In this document: positions 1 through 15,000 of the stretch, piece by piece
Position numbering within the stretch: the first letter of the stretch is position 1
How the letters are laid out: every line of letters starts with the position of its first letter
From: Branchiostoma belcheri
Lineage: Eukaryota > Chordata > Leptocardii > Amphioxiformes > Branchiostomatidae
Direction of reading: 5' to 3'
Length of the DNA: 64,000 nt
Assembly: GCF_001625305.1 (NCBI RefSeq)
Contig: NW_017804043.1
Span: 2,350,406-2,414,405 of the forward strand
Translations under genes and position numbers: made by a program
The notes under the pieces: generated by a model
What the model was told of the DNA's origin: nothing
The model's input: the letters and a program-made list of their open reading frames with translations, nothing else
Databases searched by the model: none

Positions 1-7
1 GTTTCAC

Positions 8-79
8 CTGTTCTCCAATGAGAGCAGTTTTCTCAGGCATAGCCTGCAGCACAGCAAGGTTACTGTCATAGATGGACAC
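8..79 (-). CDS. Gene A exon 9: end of propeller blade IV, last exon in window
   Basis: Encodes VSIYDSNLAVLQAMPEK then TALIGEQ. Acceptor ATTTCAG, donor GTGAAAC using bases 7 to 1. Phase 0 at both ends, as in gene B exon 10, to which it is equivalent. The next exon, carrying the first DxNxDG cation loop, should lie outside the window. Confidence 0.88.
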
Positions 80-3000
80 CTGAAATGAAAAGAAAGACGT
101 CACAATGCCTCCAGATTTTCAAATTCTTCAATCCACTAAAATAAATTGTTATATGCGTAAGTTTCTTACATGTGGTCAATCAAAGTAATAAACTCACATT
201 CCTGCAAAAGTTTCACCTTGTTTCTGTCTTGACAAAATTGGGGTTATTACGTTAGGTATATGCAGAAAAGGCAGTTTTAGCATTTCGCTTTATGCGTTTA
301 CAATTCCCCGGTGCTGTAGAAATCTACATGTTTTATACCGGCAGAGAAATCTGGGATGACACTTCCACATTCCCCCACACAGGGGGTAATCAAAGATAAG
401 GGACTTTGCGACTGTTAATATCCGCGTCAAGGAACGCAAGTAATCCGCTGGGAGATGCCAAATTGGCCCTGAGCGCTGCGATATGCATACCTCAGCTCTA
501 TTCACTGATTACCACCTAATTAGATGACAGCATGGAATGTGTGGCATGATGATATGACTAGGGAGCAAAACAGAAGGTAAAAGAATACGTCTGAGCACTC
601 TTATGTGTAATTTGCTGTGTACACATTTGTCATATCATAAAATTTCTATGATTTTCTTTTCGTTAGAATGACAATATAACATTCAAGCAAAGAGTTCAAG
701 AATATGAATTGTGCATCACACGTATCATCATATTTTGAGTATTATGTAATAATTGATTAATCTTTGAAGAAATCTGGACGGAAAAAACTATGGTTAACTT
801 AAAAGATGCTACTGGTCCTTAGCTTGGCGATTGGGCTAATTACTGTACACGTGTATGTCCAAATTTTTGTATCAGATTCTAAAAAGACAGCTCAAAATAG
901 AAACATACCAAACAAAAAGGATCTGGTAGTCTATATACATGTAGTTGCCCCCCATTGAAGTTGCATTTAGCGATCATAGGTCACAAACCCAATTCTTGTT
1001 CCTTTACTTACATATAAAATTACATATTTCTTTAACGAGTTATGGCTCAAAAATGTGATAAAAAATTCATAACTCCTCATATTATGCAAATGAGACTGAG
1101 CTCCAATTTCAAGGCTCGTTATTTTTTACAGTAGTTCCGAGAATAAACCCACCAGTCTATATTCATAAACTTTCATAATTAATATATCACTCTCTAAACT
1201 AACCACTTGTTGGAAGAAGAATTGATAATGGCTTTATTGCACCCTACATGTATGTAGTCACTTTGACAAACCAAGATGGATTACTTTTTTCAAACTAAAT
1301 GAAGCTACAACCACTTATTACTATCTTTTTTTCAGACAATCAAAGTGAAAATTAAGTCAATTGTTGTGTTTTAATTCATACTTTTGAAAATGAAGATTCA
1401 CACGAATCCTATTTAGCTTGCCTTACAAAACCAACCATGGCTTGAAGTAACTTTTTTTCTCTCGTTTTTGTTTACTTTCCTTCCTAGATTGCTTTAATTC
1501 CTTTTATATTTGCTGGTTTGAACTGCATGTTTGACCCAGATATGGAGAATGAACGAGGACCACTTCTATGGTCCAGTGGTCCTAAACCATCGGGCTAGAT
1601 CATTCGCTGTCACACTACACCGACCTCTGACCTTACGCTGATGATTTGATGACCGATCAATATGAGAGGATGGTGTGAAGGAATCTAACATGGATGGCCA
1701 TTAACAGGGAAATGCTGATCACCATGATCATAGAAACGTTTCATCATTTCAGTCAGTTATTCCCAAAAGAACCAGACTGTGCAGGGACAGTGTGAGACAT
1801 TGAGAAAAATTTTAAGGGATTCTACCTGGTCTCTTATAGTTAGTTAGTATTTCATTCTCGTTCCAAGATTTAACTCTTTCCAAGAATGAAATTGGAAGAG
1901 ACAATGAATAACATTGACAAGATTACATGTATTTTGAGGTGTCTAGTGCAATATTGCAGTCTGTGGTAAATTTGTACTCTTGTGTTTCATATTTGGGAAC
2001 ACAATTATTCAGGAATTTCAAGGTACATTGTGCTGGTGTGTTACGCCGAAAGGCGGTTAAACCAGCTACATGTATACAGATACAGATACAGGTACCCAAT
2101 AGACTAAGAAAAGATTTATAAAAATGAGTAACATAAAGGTTTCTTCCTATGCATTCCCAAAGAATTTAAATCCTTTAAGCTTGAAAAGCAATTCCTCCCT
2201 ATATTGCAATGTTTGATGAATTCTTCCATAAAACTGCAAAATTGCACCACTTTACAGCTTCTCTCAAATGACATAACATCCTTTTACAGACATTTATGGA
2301 GCTAAGATGACAGAAATGTTCACACATTCAGCGTCTGATCCAATTCCTTGTCATTTTTTGGTCTCTGCATGATTCAAACCGTGGCATTACAAATGGAATT
2401 TTATGGCAGGACAGATCCCAGGTAAATTGGATCTGGCCCCCCGGTGGCAGAACTAGCGTGGATCATTACCCAGAGACCTGAATTATGTATAAAAAGTGCT
2501 GAATCAGGGATTTTTAAATAAACAAATCATTTCATATGGTGAAAACTTGATTCAAAAATAAAGTACGTATTATAAACAAGAATTACATAACAGTTGGATG
2601 ATATATAAAGTATATTTTTAGGGTCATTATTACTTCATAAAATAAATTGTAGCAACCCCACTCCATAATTGCAAATGACTGCCATTCAGTAAGTGAAGGT
2701 TCCAAAACACATGTTTTTACAAGTGTGTTTAAAAGCTGGAAACACAGCTGTCAGCCATGTTTCCTCTTGTATTTTGTGTACAAATATGTTATATAGTAAT
2801 GCCCCTGAAGGACCAATCATGGAATAATTATTGTATTCTAACTTACATGTCCTTTGAGGTGGTTGGGTGACCCTGGACCTCGAGGAACACCGACCACGTA
2901 CTCGGGCACATTGTCTCCTGTAAACTCTCCTGACCCAGTGGAGTAACCTGTGGACAACAGAAGTGAACACAGACATTAGACATAAGACGTACAATCTTGA

Positions 3001-6000
3001 TTATTATCAAAGGCTCTTAAAACAGAGGGTAAAGAAAATAATGTCACTGTAAAAGAGAATTATCATGTAAACATTCTAATGCATGAGAAAGAATAGCTCA
3101 TCTGAATGCCAAGCCAAAACCTGATGTACAACACTATTTAATGAACTTGAAGATAAAAGTTTTGTCTGTAAGACTTTAGCAGAGACTTGTTACTTGTAGT
3201 TGAATCTCTCTCCCCTTATCTCATGATCAGACATGATGTGTACCGTACTGTACCTTTCCTCATCTCAATCTATCACTTTAAAGTCTAATTATTTGACTGT
3301 TGGAAAACTGTGACAATTTGAAAACCAGTTTTCTCCACCTTTCTTGGCTTTCTGTTCTTCTTGATATTTCACTTAGTGTTGTGCCAGTCCATTCTCATGA
3401 CATTATCTTTTCCATAGCACACCCCTCTTTCTTTTTAAATTTTGTACCTTTCATGACTGTCCCTTGCTAATTTTATCCAGGAGGATTGCAGACAATACCT
3501 CATCACACCTGCCTGTTTGTAGCAACTGATCATGAAGATTGTCACCCAAACAGACACATTGTTGCCATGGTGGTACATCTACAACATTTTCATCACATCT
3601 TGAGTTCCCAAATGGGACGATCATCCATTTCTCTTGCAAACAACGTTTCACCACTAGGGTTACAAAAGCTTGTACCACACAAAATCCTTTTGAACCAAAC
3701 ATGATTGAAAGCAGCCTATTCTACAGAGAGCCTTTTAATCTCTTAGGAATAGCTTCAGACAAATGTTTGTGACAAAAAACGGCTTCGCAATTATTTGTGC
3801 ACACAATGTTCACTTTCATCCACACCGTGGGGAGCGTTCAGACCCGCTTACACGAGATTATTTCTAACGCGGTCTGAAATTGCTGCGCGGTAATTGAAAT
3901 GTAGCGACAAGGGGGGAAAAGGGACTGAGACGGAAAATTTGGGCCTCCAGAGAAATATTCAGCTGGTCGAGAATGATGTCATTCGTAGGTCTGGCAAGAG
4001 GGAGTTCTTCAACAATTGCTAAAAAAGGACAAAAGCATGGCGATAATTGTTTGCCGCTCTCCCTAGAGGGACTCCTTAGTGTAACTCACGTCATAACTAA
4101 TGCAGGGGACCACCTGGGCTTTACAACGTTATTGTCCGACAAAGAAAATGTTTCTCGCCAATTATACTGACTACTGCGGGGCTACAACAACACTACAAAG
4201 AACACTTCATCCCTTGTGACCACAGTTAAGTGCACTGCTTGAATGGACAACAGAGATTTCAAAAAAAGAAAAACGTTTTACAACAATATTTATGGAATTA
4301 CTGAGCTTCTGGCCCATATGCATAATTAGATCATTGATGTTTACAATGACTTTATCATTTTTATCAAGACTAAAATATGGTTTGCTTACCATTATCAAAT
4401 TTGGTGTTTTGCAAACTTTGAAAAACACTACACAATCTCGAGGGACAGATGGTCAAAGATTCTATTTGCCAAAAGAGTGACCTAGGGCAGACATTTTGGT
4501 CACCTCCATAAAAATGATAGACCAAGGGATGACTTGTTTTGGGTCGTTAGTTTTTGTGGCTTCCATGTTTTTATCTAGGCACACATCTCATAAGTTATGT
4601 CACAGAATAAATAATGCATTGTACATAAAAGTTGGTCAAACGTGTCAAAGTTTGTAGGATTGAGGCTGTCTTTAGTGATGACCATGACTTCAATTATCAT
4701 TCTCATGTACTCTGCTCTCTAATTCAAATCGCTTTGCAGGTCGGCTTCCAATATGTTGACTGAACAGCAACACAAGGAAAAGAAGTGGAATTCAAAACTG
4801 GAGCATGTATTCACAGCAATCATGATACTGTACAAAACAGTATGTACCAGATATGTTTATATAATCAGTGCATTACTGACACTGATCCTATGTGTCACTT
4901 CAAAGCAGATTTAGTTGTCATCAGATAAAAAAAACCTCCAAGCCACCTGATGTCCCATCATTATCCCACACCTGTCCTTACCATGTTACTAATCAAACCC
5001 ACCGTGTCCAATATCTAAAGGAAAATCCCTTCCAGTTGATTGGGCACCTTCCTGGGCAACTGACCAGTTGCTATGAGCCCCGAGCGAAGACAATAGGAGC
5101 CTAAATCTTCCGCAAAGGCAGCAAATTGGCACCAGCTGGCATTAATGAAGGAAATCCCTAAATCCAATTCTCAAATAATTCTAATTTCTAAAAAAATTCT
5201 AATCACTTTTTCTGTAGGTCAAGCTATCGAACAAATGGATTCCATGAGTTTTTTTTTTCAGTTTCTCTATTAAGATTTATCACATATCAGTGGAAGGATT
5301 GACATAACAGGTGACTATCAACTTACCAAGATGTCAACCCTGACACCAGATTGTAAGGTTTGAACCACTCACATGGGGAAGGACCCCTTCTCTTTTCAAT
5401 AAATGTGTTGGGATCTTTAACATGCTTAGTTATTCTACCAAAACAGACCAACAAGCCAAGATCCATTCATGCACCTGATGTCCAAATAGTAACCAAACAC
5501 CTGTTCTGGCCATGTTATCAATTAAACCCACTGGTGTCTGTTCTATTAACTAAAAAGGCGAATTCCTTACGGTTAATTAAAAATGATCTCAGACAGCTGA
5601 CCAGTTGCTAGGGGTACTGAGTAAAGACAATGGCTGCCTGAGGATGCCATGTTCAGATCAGGACATACCAGGGGAAATCAGCTCCAGTTTCAATCACTGA
5701 TTTCTACTGTTATGACATCTCCCGTGGTCTTCCTCAGGATAGTAAAAGTACTAAAACAATCATCTGCATAATGCATGCAATTGTCTTTGCAGTTTACAAG
5801 TTTAATGACAATCAGACAAAGAGATAATACCCCCTGAGAGGTCTCAGCCTGTGTTTAAGACACTTAGCTATAATATAAACATTGTAGTTCACTTCTGTGC
5901 ACGTGTGAGTGCAATAGTAGTGTGTGATTATATAATGTGAAAAATGGACCTGTGAGTGCATATGTCATAATCTCCAAGCAGATCCCTTTTGGTAGCAAAA

Positions 6001-9000
6001 ATACAGTATCAAATTGGCCAGGCAGTATCCATTAGCCAGACAAAAAAAACGGCCATATATAAAAAGCTAACGATCATTCCCCCACAACCTCTGCTTGGAG
6101 AGTATTGTGTGATGATATAATGTGATAATGGACCTGGGAGTGCATTTGTCACTGACGTACGACCTTATCGGATCATTAACGTTCCCTTCGCTTCCCCCCG
6201 CGGCAGTGATGAGGTCTTGATGATGAGGTTGTGAGGTTGCCACAATGTCATGAGATCAACTCATCATTTATCAAACCCCTGAGCTTTACATTAGAGCTGT
6301 GGTTGAGAATAAGGGTTGGAGGGTAAATCGTGATGAAACTATGCAAGTTGTCTTTGCTCCCAGACAAATTTATTTCTTTGTTTGTTGATTTTTTTGAGAC
6401 TGAACAGAATGTCACTTAAGTCAAGATGAACCAGTTTTATTTTAAATTACCTCAAAGTGTTACCAATGGATTTTTACAAGGTTTTTCTCAGCTTGACTTT
6501 TGCACAGAAAAGGCCATTAAAAAATCTTCATTGAACCCATTAACGTACCTAGCTTAAAACTATCCTTTTGTAAACCTTTTGAAAATAATAATCACAATAA
6601 CCTAGATAGATAACTTAAGCTCGAGACCACTGTGTCTGTTTGCCTGTCGTAGGTTTATGACCCCAAAGCAGTGACAACTCCGGACCATTAACACATGACA
6701 CGGTGTGACTGATCACCTGGATGTGGGTCACTCTCCATGTCACCGCTGACCCGGCAATGTCAAATGACCAGGACAGCCGTGCCTCATCTTTGAATGCACA
6801 TTACATTACCCCGGACATGTTTGCACTGTAACATGTTGATGCCCATTCATGTGACTTTGATTGATTGATGCCTGGTTTTGTCACTGCAAACCCCAGTGCA
6901 TGCATGCTGCAATTTTGGTGCAACGAACTTGATTCTACGTAATACACATCTTTAAATGCACATTACATTACCCGGGACATGTTTGCACTGTAACATGTTG
7001 GTGACTTTGAATGATGTCTGGTAAACGTTTTGTCACCACAAACCCTAACAGTAACACATGACTGTATGCTGCAATTTTTGGCGTAACGAACTTGATTCTA
7101 CATACTTACATATATCCACAGAACTGGATATGTTATAGACGAGGGCTCACAGCTTAATTTTGTGGATGGGCAATGATATGAGACAATGCACAGAACCTGG
7201 TTACAGCTTAATAAAAATTGCTACAAATTTGATAAAGATCCATTTATTAAAGTATTATATATTGAGAGAATATGAACAAATTGTCATAAAGCTGGAGAAA
7301 ATGTCGCGAGTTGTAAAACGTCTCATCCGAAAATGAAAAACGAGATACTGTAACTGTTAAGGATGAGTACCAGAGCGACAAATGTGCCGATGTCAGCAAT
7401 ATTGGCACAGTCCCACCATCACAGCTGTACAGGTAATTTCTCATACGTGTAGATGTCTGCGGAGAAAATTGCTTTTTTGTAGGGCAGCGTTCAATAATGC
7501 AGGGTAAGCAGTATATGATGAGGTGACCCCTATCAAACTGTGGTCACGGAGCATAAGGGGTGTCCAGTTGTAGATTACCATAGTGTCAAATAGAGGCGTA
7601 ACCGGTTCTTGGAAAAGTGCTCAAAGTGTGCACAACCCCCCATGTGATTTTGGAGAGAGTGTAGCAAGGTACTGTTAGTACAATGAATGTCCTGATCTCA
7701 TTTTTAAAAACCTCTTAGCTTCCTGCATGAGGTAAAGGGATTCAAAATGAAAATCAGGAAAATTTCTTGATTTACATTTTTGCAAACCATTGAACTAAAC
7801 AGTCTTTTATTTTCCAGCATAAAAAAAACTTGAATTGAGAAAAATAGAAGAAATGAAAGAAAATACACCTGATCACCCCTTTTAATGCTTCTCTGTGGCT
7901 TGTGTCCATCTAAAACCGGGTGATCCGTTGAATATGGTGACTGTCAAAAGGGCACAATTTACTGTCCCAGTGGAAATCAGCTATAGATGCTATTACTCTA
8001 GAAACATGCCAGAAAATGGCTAAAACTACCTGCCTCAGCATTGGGATGGTCATTTGGACAACTTACATCTGTATCTGTATCTGTATCTGTATAGCCGGTA
8101 TAACCGCCCTTTGGCGTAACACACCAGCTTCGCAGGTAGCTATATCACACCGAATGACTTGTTACACTCAATCTTTGCACATTTGATTGTAGGAGTTGTT
8201 TAAAGGTTTCTAGTGATGATGCCCCAATTGTGCTTGGTGGCAACGAGTTCCAGTCTACGATAGTTCTGGGGAAATACAAGTTTTTTAATACCTCAATTCT
8301 TGGTTGATAACTCTGATATTTGAAGGCATGACTGTTTCTTGTTCTTTTCTGGGCTGGTATCAGATACTTAGTGGCTGCTACATCCACCAACATCTCTACG
8401 TTTTAAACATAAATAACTTTCCTGATAGCCTGAAAGACATTACCAAAAGGCTCAGGACCTAAAAGGCTGTGACACGTAGCCTCTCGAGGGACATGCCTGC
8501 AGATTTGGTGACACTGTGACAGGCAAGTCCTGTCTCCTACAGTCCACACTGTCTGGGATTTACCAACACCACAGGGATTGATAAATCATTGTTTTATTGA
8601 TGAACTTCTAATAACACAAACCCAACAAAATGTGTACAGAATTAGGAGACCACTTCATCATCAAGTCAAATTTTGTGAAAATCTTTGACCATAACTTGCT
8701 TTCATACAAATTTGTTTTAAAGCTATGCCAATAATAGATTCAATTTGGTTCTCAGATTTGCTTCATCTATATCTCTATTTGAGATTTTAATATTTTATAG
8801 CAGAGTAGATTCCAATTTGAAACTATAATTGATATCTCAGCATTGAGCTTTTGATACACTCCATATGTACTATATATAATTTGTCAAATTCTTTTGGAAT
8901 TGTATAAATGCATAAATGCACAGCACTTTTAAATAAAATGATATGTTTTCGTAATAGCAGTACTCTTTTTTTTCCAACACACCTGCTCCATTTTTCCTGA

Positions 9001-12000
9001 AAAAAATCCCAGGTCCATTGTGTGGCATTGGCCTTTAAAGGTGTAAAACGTAATTTAAGTCATCATCTGCAGTAATAACCACCTCAAGGGACACGTGTCT
9101 AGACAATATACTTTAGCGTATTACATCAGGGAAAGCTCAGCACTGGTAAGAGCACATAAGGCCACACCAATTTAATTTGTTGGTTCTCGGATTCGCCTCT
9201 TCATTTTTTTCTGATTTGCAAAAAAAAAAAAAAGATTCTGGTTCTGAATCAACTCAAAAATGCTCATATTTTGCCCCCAACAGTTGAGGAAACTCCTTTT
9301 CTTCCTAGTTGTTACAGTTTTTTCCATCTACAAATGCAGTGGTTTGATTAAAAGTTCAAAATTTATACTAAAATTTTAACCCAGCCTTTTTTGTTGACTT
9401 CATGGCTCATATTGTAGCATTTGGGGCTATAATAGGATGCCTAGACCTGTTTTTATTTTTATTTTTTTTCGCCCTGTCGCTTCATATTTTTTCTGAAAAA
9501 ATCCGAGAACCAACAAATTAAATTGGTGTGGCCTAACTCATCTTTCCATCATGGTAAGATAGAAAAAAATTGAAAAAGGGAAGCTCAATCTAAATCAATT
9601 TAACAACCCCTATAAACTTGATGATATTAGTCATCAGTTGTTAAACATTTTCTATGTTTCCTACTAAGTTAGATGGCATGAAGGCACAAAGACCTATCAT
9701 ACTCCAATCACTCATGAACCAAGGCTAAAGGTTTAGGAAAAATGCATACTGAAAAATCACTGACATGACAAGATTGATCTATATCCATTTTACAACTTCT
9801 GATGATGGCATTAGTCACTAAAGCCATCAGAATGCTCCCTGCTTCCCAGAAATGGTAGAAGGTAACAACCCAAGAACAGGATTCATCAAACTACTCGTAA
9901 AGTGATGATTAAAGCTGGAAACAATAAATGTTTTACTACCTTGGATGGAGACAGAGGTAGCAAAATGGGACAATAACTCTTGAAACTTATTTGATTGATA
10001 TCAAATCTCAGAAGGATGATGCTTGTTACTCATCTAGCGGAGGTTACATCATGCTACATGTACATGTACAAAAGAAAAGCTGACCAAACATCAAACAAAA
10101 CTGAGCACAAGGGGACTTATCCCTATATCATAATCCTTCTACACAACAAAATTGGGAAGATTCAGAACTACTGATTTCTTTTAATGGGTGTAGTTTATCA
10201 TGATGATTTTTATGTAAAATGTGACTTGTAAGGTGTCTTTCCATTGTTCACAATATCGATTCTGGACTCTAGGAATAAGGTCAGCCACGGCGCACAAGTA
10301 GAAATTGAAAGAAGGCACCAAATAAGACCAAATTTACACTCAGTATCAAAGGGATGGCCTCCAGCAGGCCAACTTCAAACGTGTAAAATGTGACTTGTGA
10401 GGTGTCTTTCCCTTGTTGACAAATTGATTCTGGACTCCAGGAAGAAAAGCGGCAACAGCGCACAAATAGAAATTGAAAGAAGGCACCAAATAAGACCAAA
10501 TTTTCCCTCAGTATCAAAGGGATGGCCTCCAGCAGGCCAACTTCAAACAGTTTCCGTAAAAGATGAGATACATGTACTCTCGGTTTGGGGTTATTTTTAG
10601 CGTGTTTTTAGGCTTTTTTATCGGGGTTTCTCTCTCTCTCTCTTCACCCAACGTTGGGTAAAAAAATTTCCAGTGCAAAAGAGAAACCCAGATAAAAAAG
10701 CCTAAATGTAAGAAACAGGAGGAGACAGTAAAAACCCCACTGGTCCCGGGCCGGGGTTCGAACCCACAACCTCCCGGGCCCCAGTCAGACACTCTAACCT
10801 CTCCGCTAAAAGGTCTAGACCCTTCAGCCGGGTCAGTTGGTAGCGCCTATAAACCCCCCACTGTTACACTACTCCCCCTTTTCAAACCCCCCACTGTTAC
10901 ATAAAAACACGCTAAAAATAACCTAAAACCTCTGCTTGGAGAGTACAGATGAGACACTCCAGCTCCAGACATGCAGGCTCCGGGAGGATCTACTGTCATC
11001 AGATATGATCATCTCCGTCGTAAAGCTACCGTAACTGTACAACAGGCTGATGAACAGGGATTTACCCGCAAACATGCACGGATTTGTCAGTTGTCATGGA
11101 CCAATCTGACTCATCATTATGGGGGTTTATTCATATTGCACATGTGTACCTTAGATTTTCTAAAAAGATGTCATCTACATTTTTTGTAAATATTGCTGGG
11201 CCTCTTGGAAAATGAAGATGCTACAACCAAAAACAACTAAAAGATATTTTCTTACAACATGTGCTTACATGTCTAATTTGTGACTTTGATTACAAGCACA
11301 CATACCTAAAAATACTAAAACCACTTAATCATAGAAATATCAAAGTTGGTAATTCAATTTGCAGCATAGCTCACTATAGTACATTTAACGTCAATGTTAA
11401 CAATTATATATTCTATATCGGAAGGCAGTTATCATACTTTCTGACAGAAGGAATTTGCGGAATGCCTCCTGTACTATTCCAACATTGCAGACCCTTATTT
11501 TGACTGACTGTCAGATTCCACAGACACAGTAAAGTCATGATCAGCCTGGCACCAGGGAAAATGGGACAGTCTCCAGTGGGACAGATGTGGAGTAAAGCTG
11601 GAGTCCTGTGGGATTATGTTTCACCTGCTTCCTGTATGACATCACCTGTGTGATTTGTTGGCCTTGCTCAAACAATTCAGACAACAAGCATTGCACTTGT
11701 AATTTATTTGCTTTAAAAAAATGAGACTTGAATTATTTGATAGCAAAAAAGTACTTACATTTTTTTTCAAAATGTCTTTCGAATAGAACAATGAATTTCT
11801 CTTCAGATTGACTGTTATGAGTAGGCTGACTTTCTTTTTAAAAACAGAGGACACCAAAATGATATTTTGTTGATTTTTGGAGAAAAATCATAGGAAGGGC
11901 ATACAAAAATCAGAACAACTTCTATTTAGTATGTAATATTATTCATAATCAGGATATCATGCAACTGACCATGAAAAAGCCCTTGGCTAAACACTCATTT

Positions 12001-15000
12001 ACATCAACTTTTGAAAGCTAGACCTAGAGTGACTGAAAACCCCCAAGAGAAAATCTGAGCAGAAAGCAACAACCAGAAATTCAAATATTGACCATTCCAA
12101 TGTTTAAAGAAAAGATTGTACAACAGATTAATGCTTATATAATCCAAAAGTAAACATATATGCTGCACAGCGAATTCCCTCCAGGATTTTCTATGGTAAT
12201 CACATAAAACACATTGAAAGATGAACATTGTACAATATGTTTACAACATAGTGTATACAACAAATTGAGGACATTGGTAGGATACTAATGTCAGTGTTGT
12301 AGAAACTGCAGCTGGCTTGTGACAGAAAAGATTGACGTACTACATGTAGTACCAATGGTACATAAGTACATACTGTATCATGTGTATGTAGTACATAAGG
12401 ACCACCTGGTGACCACTTTTTGGCACATGGTCCTGACTCCTTTTAGTTAATTTTTCCCACTGACATAAGCATTAAGAATCCTGTCTATAGTGACCACCTG
12501 TCTGCATAGGCCAGTCTTGTTGGCCTCTGAGTGTTTTTGGGGGCAATTTTGACTGTAGACCATTGTTGGTTGTGTCTAGCCTGGGTGCCATCCTCCATAG
12601 TGCAATCCTTGTAGCCAGCAACATTAGGGAGCCGGCGGAAACTACAGAGGATGGTACCCTGGCTGGGTTGACTCAAAGTATCTTGCTGAAAATCATTGAC
12701 ATACGATAAAAAAAATTGTACCACGACAGGTGTGGTATGACATCATCATTTAGTGGGTAGAATCTAGGTCAGAGAGCCTTCAGCCCCCTCACCTGTCAGG
12801 TAACACAAAACCCTACAAGATGGAAGAGCTGTACACTCATTATCATTTCTCCCTAGAGGGGTGAATCCATTTCATCCTCTGGTCAGTAATGGGCAGCTGG
12901 GGGTGAATCATTGACGACCAGGGGTGTTCCATCAGGGGGAGATAAGATTACAGGGGCGATACTTGATATACCCAGGGGAGGGTGTGATGTAATGGTTGGA
13001 GATGTACTTAGTAGTAATATGTCTTTGAAGATGATGCTGGTTACTTTACATTAGAGAAACCAAAGGAAAGTTGTTCAAATATCTCTATAAGGTTATAAGA
13101 TATGACTGAAATGGATATCGTTTTATCAAAGATTAAAGTATGATATCGCAAATTTAAAATGGTCAAATATGACACTTTAACAATACAGTATGTATAACCA
13201 TGGAGGTAACAACATGTCATTGAAATTTTAAAAGTAACCCTTTGAACTCATAGTGAATTGTGCTTGATAGCTGCAGAAATTTGGGGAAGAGAACTGAACA
13301 AAACTTTGTAGAAAAAGAGGAATATGATACGTGACAGTAGTTTCAAACGTGACAAATAGGAACGTGATGACTTTCAAATGATGGAGGGAGGATGTTATAC
13401 ATTGTACCAGATACTATGACCTAGATCATCAGGCAAAAGTACTATACACCACAAGGGCCTTGCCTACATAATATATGTGAACAAAGCATCATGGGACATT
13501 AGAGTTGAGAACATCTGGAATACTTGTAGAATAAAGTTTCAAGTCGACTCTCACTCCGACTGATCTATCTGCTTGAATCGAGCGTCTATGATAGCCATCC
13601 ATAGACAAGAACGCACAACATGGTGGCAGCGGTGAACCATTGTTAAGAGGGAGAGGAAGAGAGAAGACTGTGCCAGGGCATTCCTCGGAAAAACAGACCC
13701 AGGATGGCAGCAGCAAACGGACACCTCCACCCCTCCATGAACTGGGATGCCGATGACCTAGTGGAAGAGTACAAGAAATTCAAGCAGAAAACAGAACTGG
13801 CCTTCAAGAGCTTCCTGAAAGACACAGAACCAGAGCAACAGGTGAGCTACATTCTGTTGTGGGTTGGATCCCAAGGTCTCGACTTATTTAACAGCTGGGA
13901 ATTCACAGAAGCGGGAGACGCTAAGAAGCCAGACAAAATCCTAGAGAAGTTTGAAACACATTTGGAGCCCAAAACAAACCATAGGATCTATCGGTATGAA
14001 TTCCAGGGCATACAACAGAAGCCCGACGAGCCCATTGATGACTACGTAGCAAGATTGAAAAACGTAGCAAAGAAATGCAAATTCAAAGACGATGCAGAAA
14101 TAAAGGACAGATTAGTTGACCAACTGATCTGGGGCTGCATACATAAGAAGGTACAGAAAACCCTCGTGGGGAAACCTGACCTGACACTGAAGGACGCCAT
14201 GGACACAGCCAGGGCCTTTGAAGCGACCCAGAAACAGATGTCCTCTCTATCCATGCAGACAGGCACGTCTAGCAGTAATAGGGTAGATGTAGTCTCAAAG
14301 AAGACATACCAGGCAGGGTCCAAACAGAAGCAACCCCACATGTACAAGACGTACAAACAGAGTATAAAGAGCTGTAGATATTGTGGTAACACACACGAGT
14401 TTGGTGACAGGGCCAAATGCCCAGCATATGGATCTAATTGCAATGCATGCGGCAAGCCAAACCACTGGGGGAAAATGTGCCGAGCAAAAAACAGACCTCA
14501 GCCTACCCAGAATAAGCCACAACAACCCAGAAGATATGGGAAGCATAAGCAAAGGCATGTCCACCTCCAAAGAGAGGATCAGCTCAGCTCAGAGTCAGAA
14601 GGAGAATCCCTGACAATTGGTACAGTCTATATCCATGATATGTGTAACAAAGAGCAAAAGAGCCAAGACGAAGCATACACTAGCTTTCAAATCAGAAAGA
14701 AGCTAGGCAGGAAGACAACCAACATCGATCTCAAGCTAAAGATTGATACGGGAGCACAGAGCAATGTCATGCCTATACAGCATTATGCAAAGTTATGCCC
14801 AGAACACATGATGAAAGACGGCAGAGTCAAGAGTGGAATCCTCACACCCAGTGATGTGATCCTCACTGNNNNNNNNNNNNNNNNNNNNACCGAGACACCA
14901 ACACCAACGGTGACAACACCATGCGCAACAAAATCAACGAGGAGCAGAACCAACATCCTGCCTCCGAAACGTTACCGCTAACGGACTTGAATAAAGCGGA

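Noticed and set aside
12340-12402. Palindromic ACATGTAGTAC/GTACATAAG cluster
   Set aside because: Short, AT-rich and degenerate; no terminal repeats or duplications to support an element.
14042-14455. 137-codon antisense ORF
   Set aside because: Shadow of the retrotransposon gag frame on the other strand.
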